From JANQHO01 sp965218075 (GTDB taxonomy: Bacteria; Bacteroidota; Bacteroidia; Flavobacteriales; Schleiferiaceae): a DNA stretch of 64,000 nt. Made by a program: the position numbers and the translations under genes. How positions within the stretch are numbered: position 1 is the stretch's first letter; every line of letters starts with the position of its first letter. Shown in pieces: positions 27,045 through 37,600 of this stretch. The notes under the pieces were generated by a model. It worked only from the letters and a program-made list of their open reading frames with translations. It was not told the origin of the DNA and did not search any database. The DNA is taken from positions 496,001 through 560,000 of the forward strand of contig CBDCJZ010000003.1 of NCBI GenBank assembly GCA_965218075.1, given 5' to 3'.

Positions 27045-28076
27045 ATGAAAAGGACTTTTTGGATTGTTATAATAATACTAGGGGGTTATGGCCTCTTTAT
27101 CGGTTTTCGTTACTACGAGAAAATATTTTCTCCCAACGTGGAGATTCGGGGAGGAGAGACTTTTAGCTTATATGTCCCTAGGGGATCAGACTTTCAGATA
27201 TTATTAGATTCTTTATCGGTTAACCATATATTAAAAGATACGAAAAGTTTTAGGTGGTTAGCAGAAAATGAACGTTATGTAGAGAATGTTAAACCCGGCC
27301 ATTATTTGCTAAAAGAGGGTTGGAATAACAAAAGTTTGATTAACAAGCTGAAATTGGGCAGTCAGGATCCGGTAAAGCTGGTGTTGAATAATGTAAAAAA
27401 TGCTTATGAACTTGCTGGCAAGCTTTCAAAAAAATTAGAATCAGATTCATTGGAATTTTTAAGTTTTTTGAGTAATGATTCTATTCTCGCTGAATATGGA
27501 TTAGATAGATATACAGCCATCGTTTATTTTCTCCCAAATACTTATGAGTTCTACTGGAATTTTTCTCCTGAATCTATATTGAAAAGAATGAAACGGGAAT
27601 TTGACTGTTTTTGGACAGAAAGCCGTAAAAACAAAGCCGCAAAGCTGGAGCTTACACCAATAGAAGTAATTACTTTGGCTTCTATGGTGGAAAAAGAAAC
27701 GGTTCAAAAGGAGGAAATGCCAACTGTAGCGGGACTGTACTTCAATCGCCTAAAGAGAAATATGAAATTACAGTCTGACCCTACAGTGATTTACGGTATT
27801 AATCAAGAATTTCCTAGGCGCAAGATTACTCGGGTATATTTTAAAGACTTAGAATATGATTCTCCTTACAACACTTATATGTATAGTGGTTTACCTCCAG
27901 GGCCGATAAAAATTCCCGAGCTATGCACAATCCATGCAGTTTTGAATTATGAAAAACACGATTATATTTTTATGGTTAGTGATCCTGAAAGACCAGGTCA
28001 TCATAATTTTGCAAAAACTATGAGAGAACATCAGCAGAACAGGATAAAATACATTCGTTCGATAAACAAACATTAA
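27045..28076 (+). CDS. mltG: Endolytic transglycosylase MltG
   Basis: 343 residues. An N-terminal membrane anchor (about 5-22) is followed by a LysM-like region (GGETFSLYVPRGSDFQILLDSL, split here) and the YceG catalytic domain. The catalytic glutamate is Glu216 in TLASMVEKET, matching the family position. FLPNTYEFYWN, QSDPTVIYGI, YNTYMYSGLPPGPI and the terminal HHNFAKTMREHQQN are conserved blocks. MltG cuts nascent glycan strands at the inner membrane and so ends their elongation. The gene is intact and stands alone; no dTMP kinase or YqgF gene lies next to it. Confidence 0.93.
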   Translation: MKRTFWIVIIILGGYGLFIGFRYYEKIFSPNVEIRGGETFSLYVPRGSDFQILLDSLSVNHILKDTKSFRWLAENERYVENVKPGHYLLKEGWNNKSLINKLKLGSQDPVKLVLNNVKNAYELAGKLSKKLESDSLEFLSFLSNDSILAEYGLDRYTAIVYFLPNTYEFYWNFSPESILKRMKREFDCFWTESRKNKAAKLELTPIEVITLASMVEKETVQKEEMPTVAGLYFNRLKRNMKLQSDPTVIYGINQEFPRRKITRVYFKDLEYDSPYNTYMYSGLPPGPIKIPELCTIHAVLNYEKHDYIFMVSDPERPGHHNFAKTMREHQQNRIKYIRSINKH

Positions 28077-28210
28077 GTCTCATTACTTTCCCATTTTGAA
28101 GGCAAAACTCTCTATTTATTTTAATGATGACAAAAGTTAATTGCAAATGGGCTATCCCTAATAGCCACCTATTATTCAGGCTATGACAGAACTTTATGGT
28201 AGTATTCTAT

Positions 28211-30835
28211 TTAGATATCAATTTCTGGCAACTCTACCGGCTCCTTTCTGAAGACAAGTTTGTCATTCTCGACATCAACTAAAATCAAGCTTTTTTTTTC
28301 TATTTTGCCTGCCAGCAAATCTTTTGAAAGTTCATTCATAATCCTCTTTTGGATGAGACGTTTTATAGGACGTGCTCCAAATTGAGGGTCAAAACCCACA
28401 TTAGCTAAATAGGAAATACCTTGCTCAGTAGCTTCAATTTCAATTTGTTGTTTTTTAAGAACTTTTTTGAACCGCTTTAACTGCAAATTAACGATTTCTG
28501 TAATATCATTTTTATCTAGTGGTAAGAACATGATTAACTCATCAATTCGGTTTAGAAACTCTGGACGAATAGTTTTTCGCAATAGTTGAACAATATCCTC
28601 CCTTGTATTTTCAAATATCTGGAACTTATTATTGTCGTCGATTTTTTCAAATTTTTCCTGAATGATATAGGAGCCCAGGTTAGAAGTCATAATGATGATG
28701 GTATTCCTGAAATTAGCAACTCTTCCTTTGTTATCGGTCAGTCTTCCTTCGTCCAATACCTGTAGTAGTACGTTAAAAATATCTGGATGTGCTTTTTCAA
28801 TTTCATCCAAGAGCACTATGGAATAAGGTTTTCTTCTAACAGCTTCGGTTAACTGACCTCCTTCGTCATAACCTACATAACCCGGAGGTGCTCCAATCAA
28901 GCGACTGACAGAGTGCCTTTCCTGATATTCGCTCATGTCAATTCGGGTAATGGCATTTTCATTGTTGAAGAGAAATTCAGCCAATGCTTTGGCTAGTTCT
29001 GTTTTTCCCACTCCAGTTGTACCAAAGAAAATGAATGAGCCAATAGGTCTGTTTTCTTCTTGTAAACCAGCTCGGCTTCTTCTTACTGCATTGGAAACGG
29101 CTATAATAGCTTCTTCCTGTCCTACTACACGTTTATGTAGTTCTTCCTCTAATCGCATCAGCTTTTCTTTTTCGCTTTCCAGCATTTTGCTTACTGGGAT
29201 ACCCGTCCAGTGACTGACTACATCTGCTATATCTTCAGCATGAACTTCTTCTTTAATTAAAGGAGAATCTGACTGAAGCTCTCTAATCTGACTTTCAAAT
29301 TTAGTCAATCTTTCTTCGGCTGCTTTAATTTTGCCATAACGTATTTCTGCTACTTTACCATATTCACCAGCCCTTTCAGCCTGATCAGCTCGCAGCTTCA
29401 ACTGTTCGATATCTTCTTTGGCTTGTTGAATGCCATCTACTATGCTCTTTTCGTTTTCCCATTTGGTATTTAAGGTTTTTCGCTGATCGTTTAATTCGGC
29501 TAGCTCCTTTTTCAAGTCATTTTGTTTAGCTTCATCCTCTTCTCGTTTAATTGCTTCTAATTCGATTTCTAATTGCATGATTTTGCGATCTAATACATCT
29601 ATTTCTTCGGGTTTACTATTAATTTCTAAATGAAGTTTAGAAGCTGCTTCGTCTATCAGATCAATGGCTTTATCTGGCAAAAATCGATCTGTAATATAAC
29701 GTTGGGAAAGTTCCACTGAGGTGAGTATTGCTTCATCTTTAATCCTCACCTTGTGATGGGCTTCATATTTTTCCTTAATTCCCCTTAGAATAGAAATAGC
29801 CGATTCAGCATTTGGTTCATCTACCATTACCTTTTGGAAACGCCTTTCCAGAGCCTTGTCCTTTTCAAAATACTTTTGATATTCACTAAGAGTAGTAGCT
29901 CCTACCGCTCTTAACTCTCCTCTTGCTAAGGCAGGCTTCAAAATATTAGCGGCATCCATAGCTCCTTCCCCACCCCCTGCTCCAACAAGGGTATGTATCT
30001 CGTCAATAAAAAGTACAATTTTACCGTCTGATTGAACGACTTCTCGTATTACTGCTTTAAGTCGTTCTTCAAATTCACCTTTGTATTTGGCTCCAGCCAC
30101 TAAGGCTCCCATATCTAAACTATATAGTTGTTTTTCTTTTAGGTTTTCGGGAATGTCTCCTTTAATAATACGGTGGGCTATTCCTTCTGCAATGGCAGTT
30201 TTACCTACCCCTGGTTCTCCTATTAGTACCGGGTTGTTTTTTGTCCTTCGGGAGAGTATTTGTAATATTCTTCGTATTTCTTCATCTCTACCAATAACTG
30301 GATCGAGTTTTCCGCTTTCGGCCAGTTGATTGAGATTTTTAGCATATTTGCCAAGGACATTATATTTTTCTTCTGCATTCGAAGAGGTAACACGATTTCC
30401 TTTACGTAATTCCTCTATAGAAGCTTTGAGGTTTTTTTCCGTAATACCATTATTTCTCATTAAGCAAACAATAGGATGACTGTCTGCACCTTTAAAAATA
30501 GCTAAGATGAGATGCTCTAGAGATATGTATTCGTCGCTCCATTCCTTGAGTATACTCATAGCTCGGCTAATTGCTCTAGTTACCGAAGAATTAAGATAAA
30601 TATTGCCGCCTTCTACTTTTGGATATGATTTGATGATTTGATCCAAGGCTTCTTCAAACCTTGTAACGTTTACGTTTAGTTTTCTAAGCAGATAAGGCAA
30701 TATATTCGCATCTACATTGAATATTCCTTTTAATAAGTGCCCAGTATCAATAGCCTGATGTTGGTTTTCTATGGCTATGTGCTGAGCTTGTTGAATAGCT
30801 TGCTGAGCTTTTATAGTGAATTTATCGATATCCAT
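28211..30835 (-). CDS. clpB: ATP-dependent disaggregase ClpB
   Basis: 874 residues, full length. The double Clp N-domain (about 1-150) is followed by NBD1 with Walker A GEPGVGKT at 206-213 and FIDEIHTLVGAGGG, then the long coiled-coil M-domain (about 400-525) that separates ClpB from ClpA/ClpC. NBD2 has GTTGVGKTELAKALAE, VLLDEIEKAHPDIFN and the sensor-2 region GARPIKRLIQ. With DnaK it rescues aggregated proteins as a hexameric cytoplasmic ring. No CIRCE-like inverted repeat is visible in its upstream region; a TTTTTG / TACATTCTG pair there is only a weak promoter match. Confidence 0.97.
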   Translation of the reverse strand: MDIDKFTIKAQQAIQQAQHIAIENQHQAIDTGHLLKGIFNVDANILPYLLRKLNVNVTRFEEALDQIIKSYPKVEGGNIYLNSSVTRAISRAMSILKEWSDEYISLEHLILAIFKGADSHPIVCLMRNNGITEKNLKASIEELRKGNRVTSSNAEEKYNVLGKYAKNLNQLAESGKLDPVIGRDEEIRRILQILSRRTKNNPVLIGEPGVGKTAIAEGIAHRIIKGDIPENLKEKQLYSLDMGALVAGAKYKGEFEERLKAVIREVVQSDGKIVLFIDEIHTLVGAGGGEGAMDAANILKPALARGELRAVGATTLSEYQKYFEKDKALERRFQKVMVDEPNAESAISILRGIKEKYEAHHKVRIKDEAILTSVELSQRYITDRFLPDKAIDLIDEAASKLHLEINSKPEEIDVLDRKIMQLEIELEAIKREEDEAKQNDLKKELAELNDQRKTLNTKWENEKSIVDGIQQAKEDIEQLKLRADQAERAGEYGKVAEIRYGKIKAAEERLTKFESQIRELQSDSPLIKEEVHAEDIADVVSHWTGIPVSKMLESEKEKLMRLEEELHKRVVGQEEAIIAVSNAVRRSRAGLQEENRPIGSFIFFGTTGVGKTELAKALAEFLFNNENAITRIDMSEYQERHSVSRLIGAPPGYVGYDEGGQLTEAVRRKPYSIVLLDEIEKAHPDIFNVLLQVLDEGRLTDNKGRVANFRNTIIIMTSNLGSYIIQEKFEKIDDNNKFQIFENTREDIVQLLRKTIRPEFLNRIDELIMFLPLDKNDITEIVNLQLKRFKKVLKKQQIEIEATEQGISYLANVGFDPQFGARPIKRLIQKRIMNELSKDLLAGKIEKKSLILVDVENDKLVFRKEPVELPEIDI

Positions 30836-31361
30836 CTATTTACTTTTTTGAAGGAGTGTCAATTCTAGTAAGTATGGAGAGAACAGAATGTACTAAAAGG
30901 AAAAGTGCAAAAAGTTCATAACTCCCCCTAAATGAAAGGATTGCATCCCATTTTTAAATTTTACTCGAAAAAACGGAATCTACTAAAACTGGCAGTTCCG
31001 TATGATTCCTCTACAATTTTAAAGGCTTTCTAAAACCATTAAAAACTCTGCGGTAGGTCTCACACAATAACTTCCTGAAAACCGCCACAAATAAGCCATT
31101 TAGGACAATATTAAGCCTCATTATTTTCCAAAATTAAAGCTTTTTTCAATGTTACTATGGAAGTTGAAAACCCGAGAAAAAACATTCCATTTCATTTTGG
31201 GTTGACATTGGCTGGTATTTTTTGTACTGATAGACACCCCTATAAGGGTCAAAAAAGTAGCGAAAAGTGCCGTTATGATACCTGATAATGCCATCTACTA
31301 TTTTGAGGCAAACAAATGTAACTTGCTAAAAGTCAAACATACGAAAACATCAACCGAACCA
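30836..31361. other. 525-bp stretch, no recognised gene
   Basis: Upstream region of clpB, then AT-rich sequence with stops in every frame. A minus-strand frame near 31130-30990 has partial protein character but no motif. It opens the 3.8-kb decayed zone that continues to 34.6 kb. Confidence 0.35.
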
Positions 31362-31604
31362 ATGGGTTTATTTTCAGATGCGAGTTTATGAACAGCGACT
31401 TTCGGGATATCTTTAAAAAGTGAAAAGGAAAAGTTCAACACCTTTGCCTATTGCGGTCCTTCATACTTGGGAACAGACAACAATTACGAGCAGGGCTTTA
31501 CTGAGCAGGATAGCTCTGATCTGTTCAATGTGTTGGAAAACAGCGAAATCCATTTTGAGATCAGTGAACTTAACCATCCTTTCTTTTTGGAAAAACGCTC
31601 GTAA
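31362..31604 (+). pseudogene. Remnant of an unidentified protein gene
   Basis: From the ATG at 31362 the frame runs 80 codons with a single internal TGA at codon 10 and ends at TAA. The text after the stop, including FNTFAYCGPSYLGTD and EQDSSDLFNVLEN, looks like natural protein. I do not recognise the family. The frame that overlaps it from 31420 is the out-of-phase shadow. Confidence 0.4.
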
Positions 31605-31949
31605 TGGAATGTTTGTTCTGGGATTGGTCATAATTTACATTAACGTATATATCCCTAACGAACCAAACGATTTTTATACAAAGACTTTTTCATTTAGTAT
31701 TATTTCATTAAGGTGCTGCACTGTTACTTGTAAAAGCAGACAGCATCAAAAAATTTAAAAACAATCTTATTGGTAAATCTGTGACATTTATATCTATAAT
31801 ATCCTAATTCTATGTATCTGGTAAATTTGGCTTTTGTAGCTCAAGTAATAGAAAGAAAACTTTCCTCCTCAAACGAAATAGGAGAACCCTTACATATATG
31901 CCATATATTGGACGGCTACGACCATCATCTTTACCCTTATTTATAAATT
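31605..31949. other. 345-bp stretch, no recognised gene
   Basis: AT-rich, no frame longer than about 40 codons with protein character. Probably the lost 5' part of the tail-fibre-like remnant that follows. Confidence 0.3.
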
Positions 31950-32436
31950 CTATGAAAAGACTTTAATGGAATAATGTAGGAATAGGGACTACTAATCCCC
32001 TTGCGGGGTTACACATTAATGGAGGTCTTCTCATTCCATCAAACAGCTATTTAAAATTTGGCACAAAAAATTCCAATACGGGTCAATTAGCCATACAGAA
32101 TGCTTCATGTTGCTACAATACTTATTTTGATATGAAAGAGGAGTTTATATTTCAGAAGAAACAATCATGGGAATCAAGGGGTGCAATGCTTGGACTACAA
32201 AGTGATGGTACAATAACAATGGGAGTTTGGGAAACATACGATAAATACTGTTACCAATACTAATGGACATAAATTGATGGTGAATGGTGGTATTCTTTGT
32301 GAGAGGGTTAAAGTGGTTGGTGATGTTTCAAATTCTGATTATGTATTTGAAAAAGAGTATAAAACTAAAAAGTATTGAAGAGGCAAAGGCATTCATAGAG
32401 ACAAATAACCATCTTCTAGATGGGCATATTCAGGCG
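31950..32436 (+). pseudogene. Remnant of a tail-fibre/chaperone-tail type surface protein
   Basis: Plus-strand fragments read VGIGTTNPLAGLHINGG, LIPSNSYLKFGT, then NGHKLMVNGGILCERVKV, DVSNSDYVFEKEYK, SIEEAKAFIETNNHL. In Bacteroidetes this series (NVGIGT..P, ..LMVNGKI..EEVKV, ..W/DYVF...Y.L.S..E...I...HLP.IPSA) marks the C-terminus of large secreted proteins with a phage-tail-fibre-like ending. Two frame changes are single extra bases: one A in the run before SIEEA, and one before the NTNGHKL block. The end HLPxIPSA is degraded. The gene has no intact start. Confidence 0.65.
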
Positions 32437-33204
32437 TAGATGAATTCAATGGTACATCAGTGGATTTATCGAAATGGTAATTTTTCAGATGGGTTTAATG
32501 TAATGATGGATGAGTGGGGACCAAACTATACTTTTTTGGTACTTAAATGATGAAAAGATTTATTCATGGTCAGGAAATCTCAATTATCAATTCCATATTA
32601 TAGCTAATTTTGGAATTACCGGTGGTTCTCTATGTGCTTTTAGTCCTGGACCAGATAATACTACTCCATTTTCCTGCGACTTTTGAGATTGACTATATTA
32701 AGAATATGGACGAGACTAGATTGCCAACAAACCATAAACATATGTGATTATAATCAATCATTAACTGACCCAACTGTAATCACGGGGCAATAAATATCAT
32801 TAGGAGGGGCTAACTTGTAATTCCACAATTCAGAATGGCGAATATTTAGATTTAATTGCTACAGATTACATAGATATTAAAACCTGGGGTTAATATAGAA
32901 AATGGAGACAATTATTTCCACCAAGATAGTTGATTGTTCTAGTCCTCAAAATATGATTATGATGATGAAAAGTGGATGAAATCAATTTCTAAAGGATATC
33001 AATACAGGTCAGTTGGAAATTGTTTCTGAAATTGAACCAGATAGTATAGTTATAGGTAAGGTTAGTAATTCTAACTTACAGCTTGAAAATAAACCGTTGT
33101 TGTATACCGAGATATACCCTAGCTCTACTAGCGGTGAAATTAATATTGAAAAAGATAATTTGAGTATTGATATTTACCTTGCCGAAAGGTATTTGTTTTC
33201 TTAG
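32427..33204 (+). pseudogene. Remnant of a GH16-like (laminarinase-type) secreted protein with T9SS domain
   Basis: DEFNGTSVDLSKW (32439-32477) resembles the N-terminus of GH16 glucanases. After it comes DGFNVMMDEWGPNYTF, then WYLNDEKIYSW, FHIIANFGITGG and PGPDNTTPFPATFEIDYI, the typical C-terminal half. The catalytic ExDxxE segment, which should lie between, is absent, so the gene has an internal deletion as well as frameshifts. At about 32533 (six T for five) and about 32673 (TTTT for TTT) one extra base is present. Downstream ATDYIDIKPGVNIENGDNYF and IYPSSTSGEINIEKDNLSI look like the surface linker and T9SS sorting domain. Confidence 0.6.
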
Positions 33205-33271
33205 AGGAACTTTTGGAAATAGTATTGTTTCAGAAAAAAAATTATTTTAGAATGATATAGTAGTAGTTAAG

Positions 33272-33859
33272 ATGTTTAAAATAGTATCCATTTTACTATT
33301 AACAGTTTGTTCTAATTTTCTTTTCGATCAAGATAGTAATGATAATCATGTAGCCTTTTTTCTAATAATGAGGTAGAAGTTATTTCGTGGAATAGGAGAC
33401 TTTTGTGGTATTAACGATATATCGTGACAAAATGAGGAAAAAGTATTTGGGGTATCTTCAATCAATAGTATCCATTTACAAAGATTATTTTTTCGCTTAG
33501 GAGTTGAAGTTACAAAATGGGAAGGTGATTTATCTTTTCCAATTTTTGTTAGTTCCTCAATATTGATTTCTAAAAAAAGTAGCTTTTCTTTTATTAAATG
33601 CTGGATACAGTATTGTAAAAAGGACAAGTAATTTTCATGGTGATACAGAAAAAGGAAGATTTTTCTTATCCTATGGTGCAGGGTATAAACACAAAAATAG
33701 GTGGAAAATATAGCCTATATTTAAAGACGACTATCCGCCATCAAAATATGGAGTTCTGAAAATATAAGAATTGTTAATCCTGAAGAAAGTCCTTATAAAG
33801 AGAAATATAATATTAATTATAATTTTTTAACTGTTATTGTAGGAATAGAGGTAAAGTGA
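33272..33859 (+). pseudogene. Remnant of an outer-membrane beta-barrel protein
   Basis: Starts at ATG 33272 with a signal-like MFKIVSILLLTVCSNFLF. After frame corrections the body reads VSSINSIHLQRLFFRLGVEV, KWEGDLSFPIFVSSSILIS, NAGYSIVKRTSNFHG, GRFFLSYGAGYKHKN and ends YNFLTVIVGIEVK plus TGA, i.e. alternating amphipathic strands and a strand-type C-terminus. Three frameshifts are single extra bases (seven A for six at about 33575; others near 33705 and 33760); one near 33350 is of the other class. Length corresponds to a barrel of about 195 residues. Confidence 0.6.
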
Positions 33860-34190
33860 TAATTACCTATTAATTGGGAGAAAATATGGAAATAGGCATT
33901 TGCTGGTGGAAGTTTGGAAAAGTCTATTTTATTCTCTATGAATATCAAAACTAAGCGAAGCAGATAAAATACAAAGTCCTCTAATGATGAGGATTTGTAT
34001 GGGGTCATGCAGAAAATACTGCTTCGTGAAAATAAATTGGTTTAGAAGATGAACCAATTAGGTATTTGGTCTTGCGTTACAAAAAAGAACTGTTAAAATC
34101 ATCTTAGTTTACAAACCATCCAGGTGGAGAAGCTAAAGCCATCCGGTGCTGATAACAGCGTTACAGACCGCTTAATACAAATTGGTATCA
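33860..34190. other. 330-bp stretch, no recognised gene
   Basis: No open frame with motif. A minus-strand frame of 63 codons covers 34008-33817 but is antisense to the barrel remnant end and lacks protein character. Confidence 0.3.
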
Positions 34191-34481
34191 TTTGTAGATT
34201 ACAGAAGTACTCGGTCATTTGATAATTTCCGAAAGAAGTTATTTAAGTTTTGCGGATATTTGGATTACTTGAAAAGTTGAAACGAGGCACGAGATAGGTT
34301 CCTGAATTTGAAATTAAGGAAAGGATCCAGAAACAGGCAAAGGAAAAGGCGAAGAAAGAAACGACAAGAATTGCCAAGAGCAATAGAAAACAAAAGGCGT
34401 AGATGTTGAATGGATTGGTCAAAGTAACAGAGCTTCCTATTGAGGAAATAGAAAAGATCAAAGTAAGGAAGAAAAGGTAGT
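34191..34481 (+). pseudogene. Remnant of an Rpn/PD-(D/E)XK transposase-nuclease family C-terminus
   Basis: Plus-strand fragments EIKERIQKQAKEKAKKE and, after a TAG, LPIEEIEKIKVRKK with TAG resemble the C-terminal tail of Rpn-family recombination-promoting nucleases (charged helix, then a stretch like LPIEEIAEITGLSIEEI). Only this tail is visible. The call is based on the charged repeat and the PIEEI motif and is tentative. Confidence 0.4.
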
Positions 34482-34667
34482 AACCAAGGATACCTCACTC
34501 ATTTTTATAGTATATTTCGTATTGCACATTCCGTTTTGTCGATTATACAGTTACAATTGAGTAAGGGTAGAATATAGAATGATAATTTGACCTATTTATT
34601 TGATTGATAGCGAAATAATTGCATAAAAAGCTTTGTGAATTTATACGGGGCTAAAGAATTAAATTTT

Positions 34668-37600
34668 CTATTTGGCAACTACTAGTTTACGAGTAGCCGT
34701 CTTGCTATCAAGCTCAATATTTACAACATAAACTCCACTACCCCAGTCAAAAGTATCGAGCATAAGTTGATGACTGCCCTCCTGTAATTTTATTTCATCG
34801 CTATAAACAAGTTGACCAATTAAATTGTGCACCTTGATCTTAATATCTTTAGGCTGAGATATAAACATTGGCAAGAAACTTATGTCCCCAGATGGATTAG
34901 GGGCAAGGTCTCCTATATAAGTAGATTGAGATGGAGTGTATTCATCTCTTCCAATTATAAGTTGGGGATTTTTATCGGTCAATTTCATGCAGAACTGATC
35001 AATAGCCCATCCTTTATTATGAATATCCCAATCTGATTCAAAACGAAATCTAAATATAGCTGTATAAATATTGTCGAAGGTGAAAACGTATGTAGCAGTA
35101 TCCCAACGCTCAGAATTGCCGCTCCATCCGGGTTTAATAATATCTAAAGCAGTAACATGATCAGTGTTATACCAGTTGGACTCATTGGAAAAACCAATTA
35201 CTCGCCAAGTTCTACCACCATTAAGAGAAACTTCAAAGTTGCCTCCGTCATGATATTTTTCCGTTTCATACCAATGATAGAATGAGATTTCGTAAGTCTC
35301 AGAACTGTCGACATTAAAGGCAGGAGTATATAACGAAGAGCTATCTCTCGACTTATAATCTATTGCTAAGCCCGTCATCCAAACACTGTCTCCACTAGGT
35401 GGTGGGGCGAACTGAACGGGGTCTCCCTTTTCCCAGGAGGTAGAACCATCAAAGTAAGTGTGTGTATTTGCTGCAAAGAACGGCAGAACCCCGCTGTTAT
35501 CCTCAAAGTCATTACAGTAGATGGTATCGTTAGTGGCTCTATTAAAATCGTAATCAGACAATACCTGTATAGTTGCAGTTGTAGTATCATCAAAGGGAAG
35601 GTCATCCCTTTTAAAGTTTGGCATGGAGGTAATAATCTTTAGCTGGTGAGTACCAGTAGTAACATCCCGGGCTTGCCAAGTGTGTTTGTAAAGATGTTTA
35701 GCCCTATTTCCAAAAACTATACCCCGACCGCCGTAGTATACAGTATCAGAACCCAAAAATGGCTTGCCGTCAATTGAAATGTCAACAGCATTTTTAGTAA
35801 GTAGTTTAACTCCCGTATTTCGCATGACAACCTCTAAGTATTGATCTAATTTAGGTATAACAAGTGGGGAGACAACTTTTACATCAAGAGGACCAACACT
35901 ATTCTGAGGAGGAATATAGATTTCAATGTCATCAATAGCCCAACCACCTTTTGCCATAGGTCCCGAAGGATTGGTACCTGGGGCAGATGCAAACCTGAAT
36001 TGGAAAACCTGCACATTAGTATCCAAATTAAATTGACTTAAAGGAAAGGCGGAAAATATCCACCCGCTATTATTATAAGTCCAACCAGGCTCGCCAAGTC
36101 CTGGAGAAGTAGAAGTTCTTAATATAGGAATACTTAAATCACCATAATTACTTAAAAACCAATTAGAGACAGGTAACAGGCTACCGACATTTGTAGAATC
36201 ATAGAGTCCAAGGTTAGAGTTTATAATGCTTTTGCCAATGGGTTTAAAAGTATTGGATGATGTCAAAAACTCAAGAGTACCAGCAACGTCGCCCAAAGAA
36301 CCCATATCTAGAAATTGCCAAAACCTGATTTCCGCCTGTTGGATAGTATCAAAGTTGTCCAATAAAGGAAATCTTAATATTTCAGTAGTACCATCTATAA
36401 AAGGGCCATCAATATTGGTAGCCCAACAGTTAAGAGAACTCTTAACGCTGGTAATAGCTCCATTATTAGTAGGGGCTCCTAACTCCCATTGCAAAAGTCC
36501 TCCGGTGGGACTACTATTTCGTACAACAAAACCAGTACTGCTGTAAACGCAATTGTCAAAGTCATCTTCAAATGGAATGTTATATTTTCCAATTCCTGAA
36601 AAAACCCTACAAGCTGTATCGTTAAAATTATAGCTATCTCCTGCTATAGACGTATAGGCACAAACTCTACAATCACCCAATGGAAGTACCGCACCGGTCC
36701 CTATTAGGTGTATGGTACCGGATGAATCAGACTTGATGGTGATATTTGAGTTGTATGGATAAGTAACCGACACTCCTTTATTTGGTCCGCAAAGAGGAGT
36801 TATTTCAAGTTGAACCTGTGGATTTATGAGGTCACTAGTACCATAATTTCTCACTTCAATAGAAGGTTCAAAAGGATTACCAGCAAAACTACCATAATAA
36901 GGTCTGTCAAGCTCAACGACACCACCATCGGAAGATATGAGATCATATATAACAACTTTGTCAATTGCCAAATCGGCTCGATCACCTGCGCTTGAGTTTC
37001 GAGTGAGATTAAATCTCAGTTTTATTTGCTGACCGGCATATCTGCTCAAATCAACTCGGTGAAATACCCAGTCGGACAATTCACCAGAAAAATTTGATGA
37101 GCTAGGCCTAATAGTATTACCACCGCCGGGGATAGCCCCCCAGTTCTGATTATTTTTACGTGCAAGTGATACTTGTATTTGAAGATATCTAAAGTTTCCA
37201 CCGTACATGTGGTAAAAGAAATCCATAGTCGGTTTATTCATGCCAGTTAAATCAATACAATGCTCCGATGTTAGAAAAGTAGAAACCCTTTTTGCAGAGG
37301 AACCAGTGGCTTCAGTGTACATATATTTACCTTTTCTATAATAGCCTGAGAATGGACCAGTATTTCTGGTAGTCGTCAACTTTTCACCAATTACCCATTG
37401 AAAATTAGGGTCTTGACCAATCTCTGTAACAAATGCTGGCACCCCTGTTTGGTTAGTTCCTACAGGAGCATTATCAAAGTCCATAAAAAACGGAAATGTT
37501 GAATGTTGAGGATAGTGATTAATAGCCCATGTTATTGTATCATTACTTTTTATAGTATCTCTTGCTAGATTATTGATCCAGGCCTTAATAGTATAGGTAT

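Noticed and set aside
28140..28190. GGCTAT / ATAGCC hairpin after clpB as a terminator.
   Set aside because: Six base pairs without a T run on either strand.
31420..31758. A 112-codon plus-strand frame in the decayed zone.
   Set aside because: The overlapping frame from 31362 has much more natural protein text; this one is out of phase.
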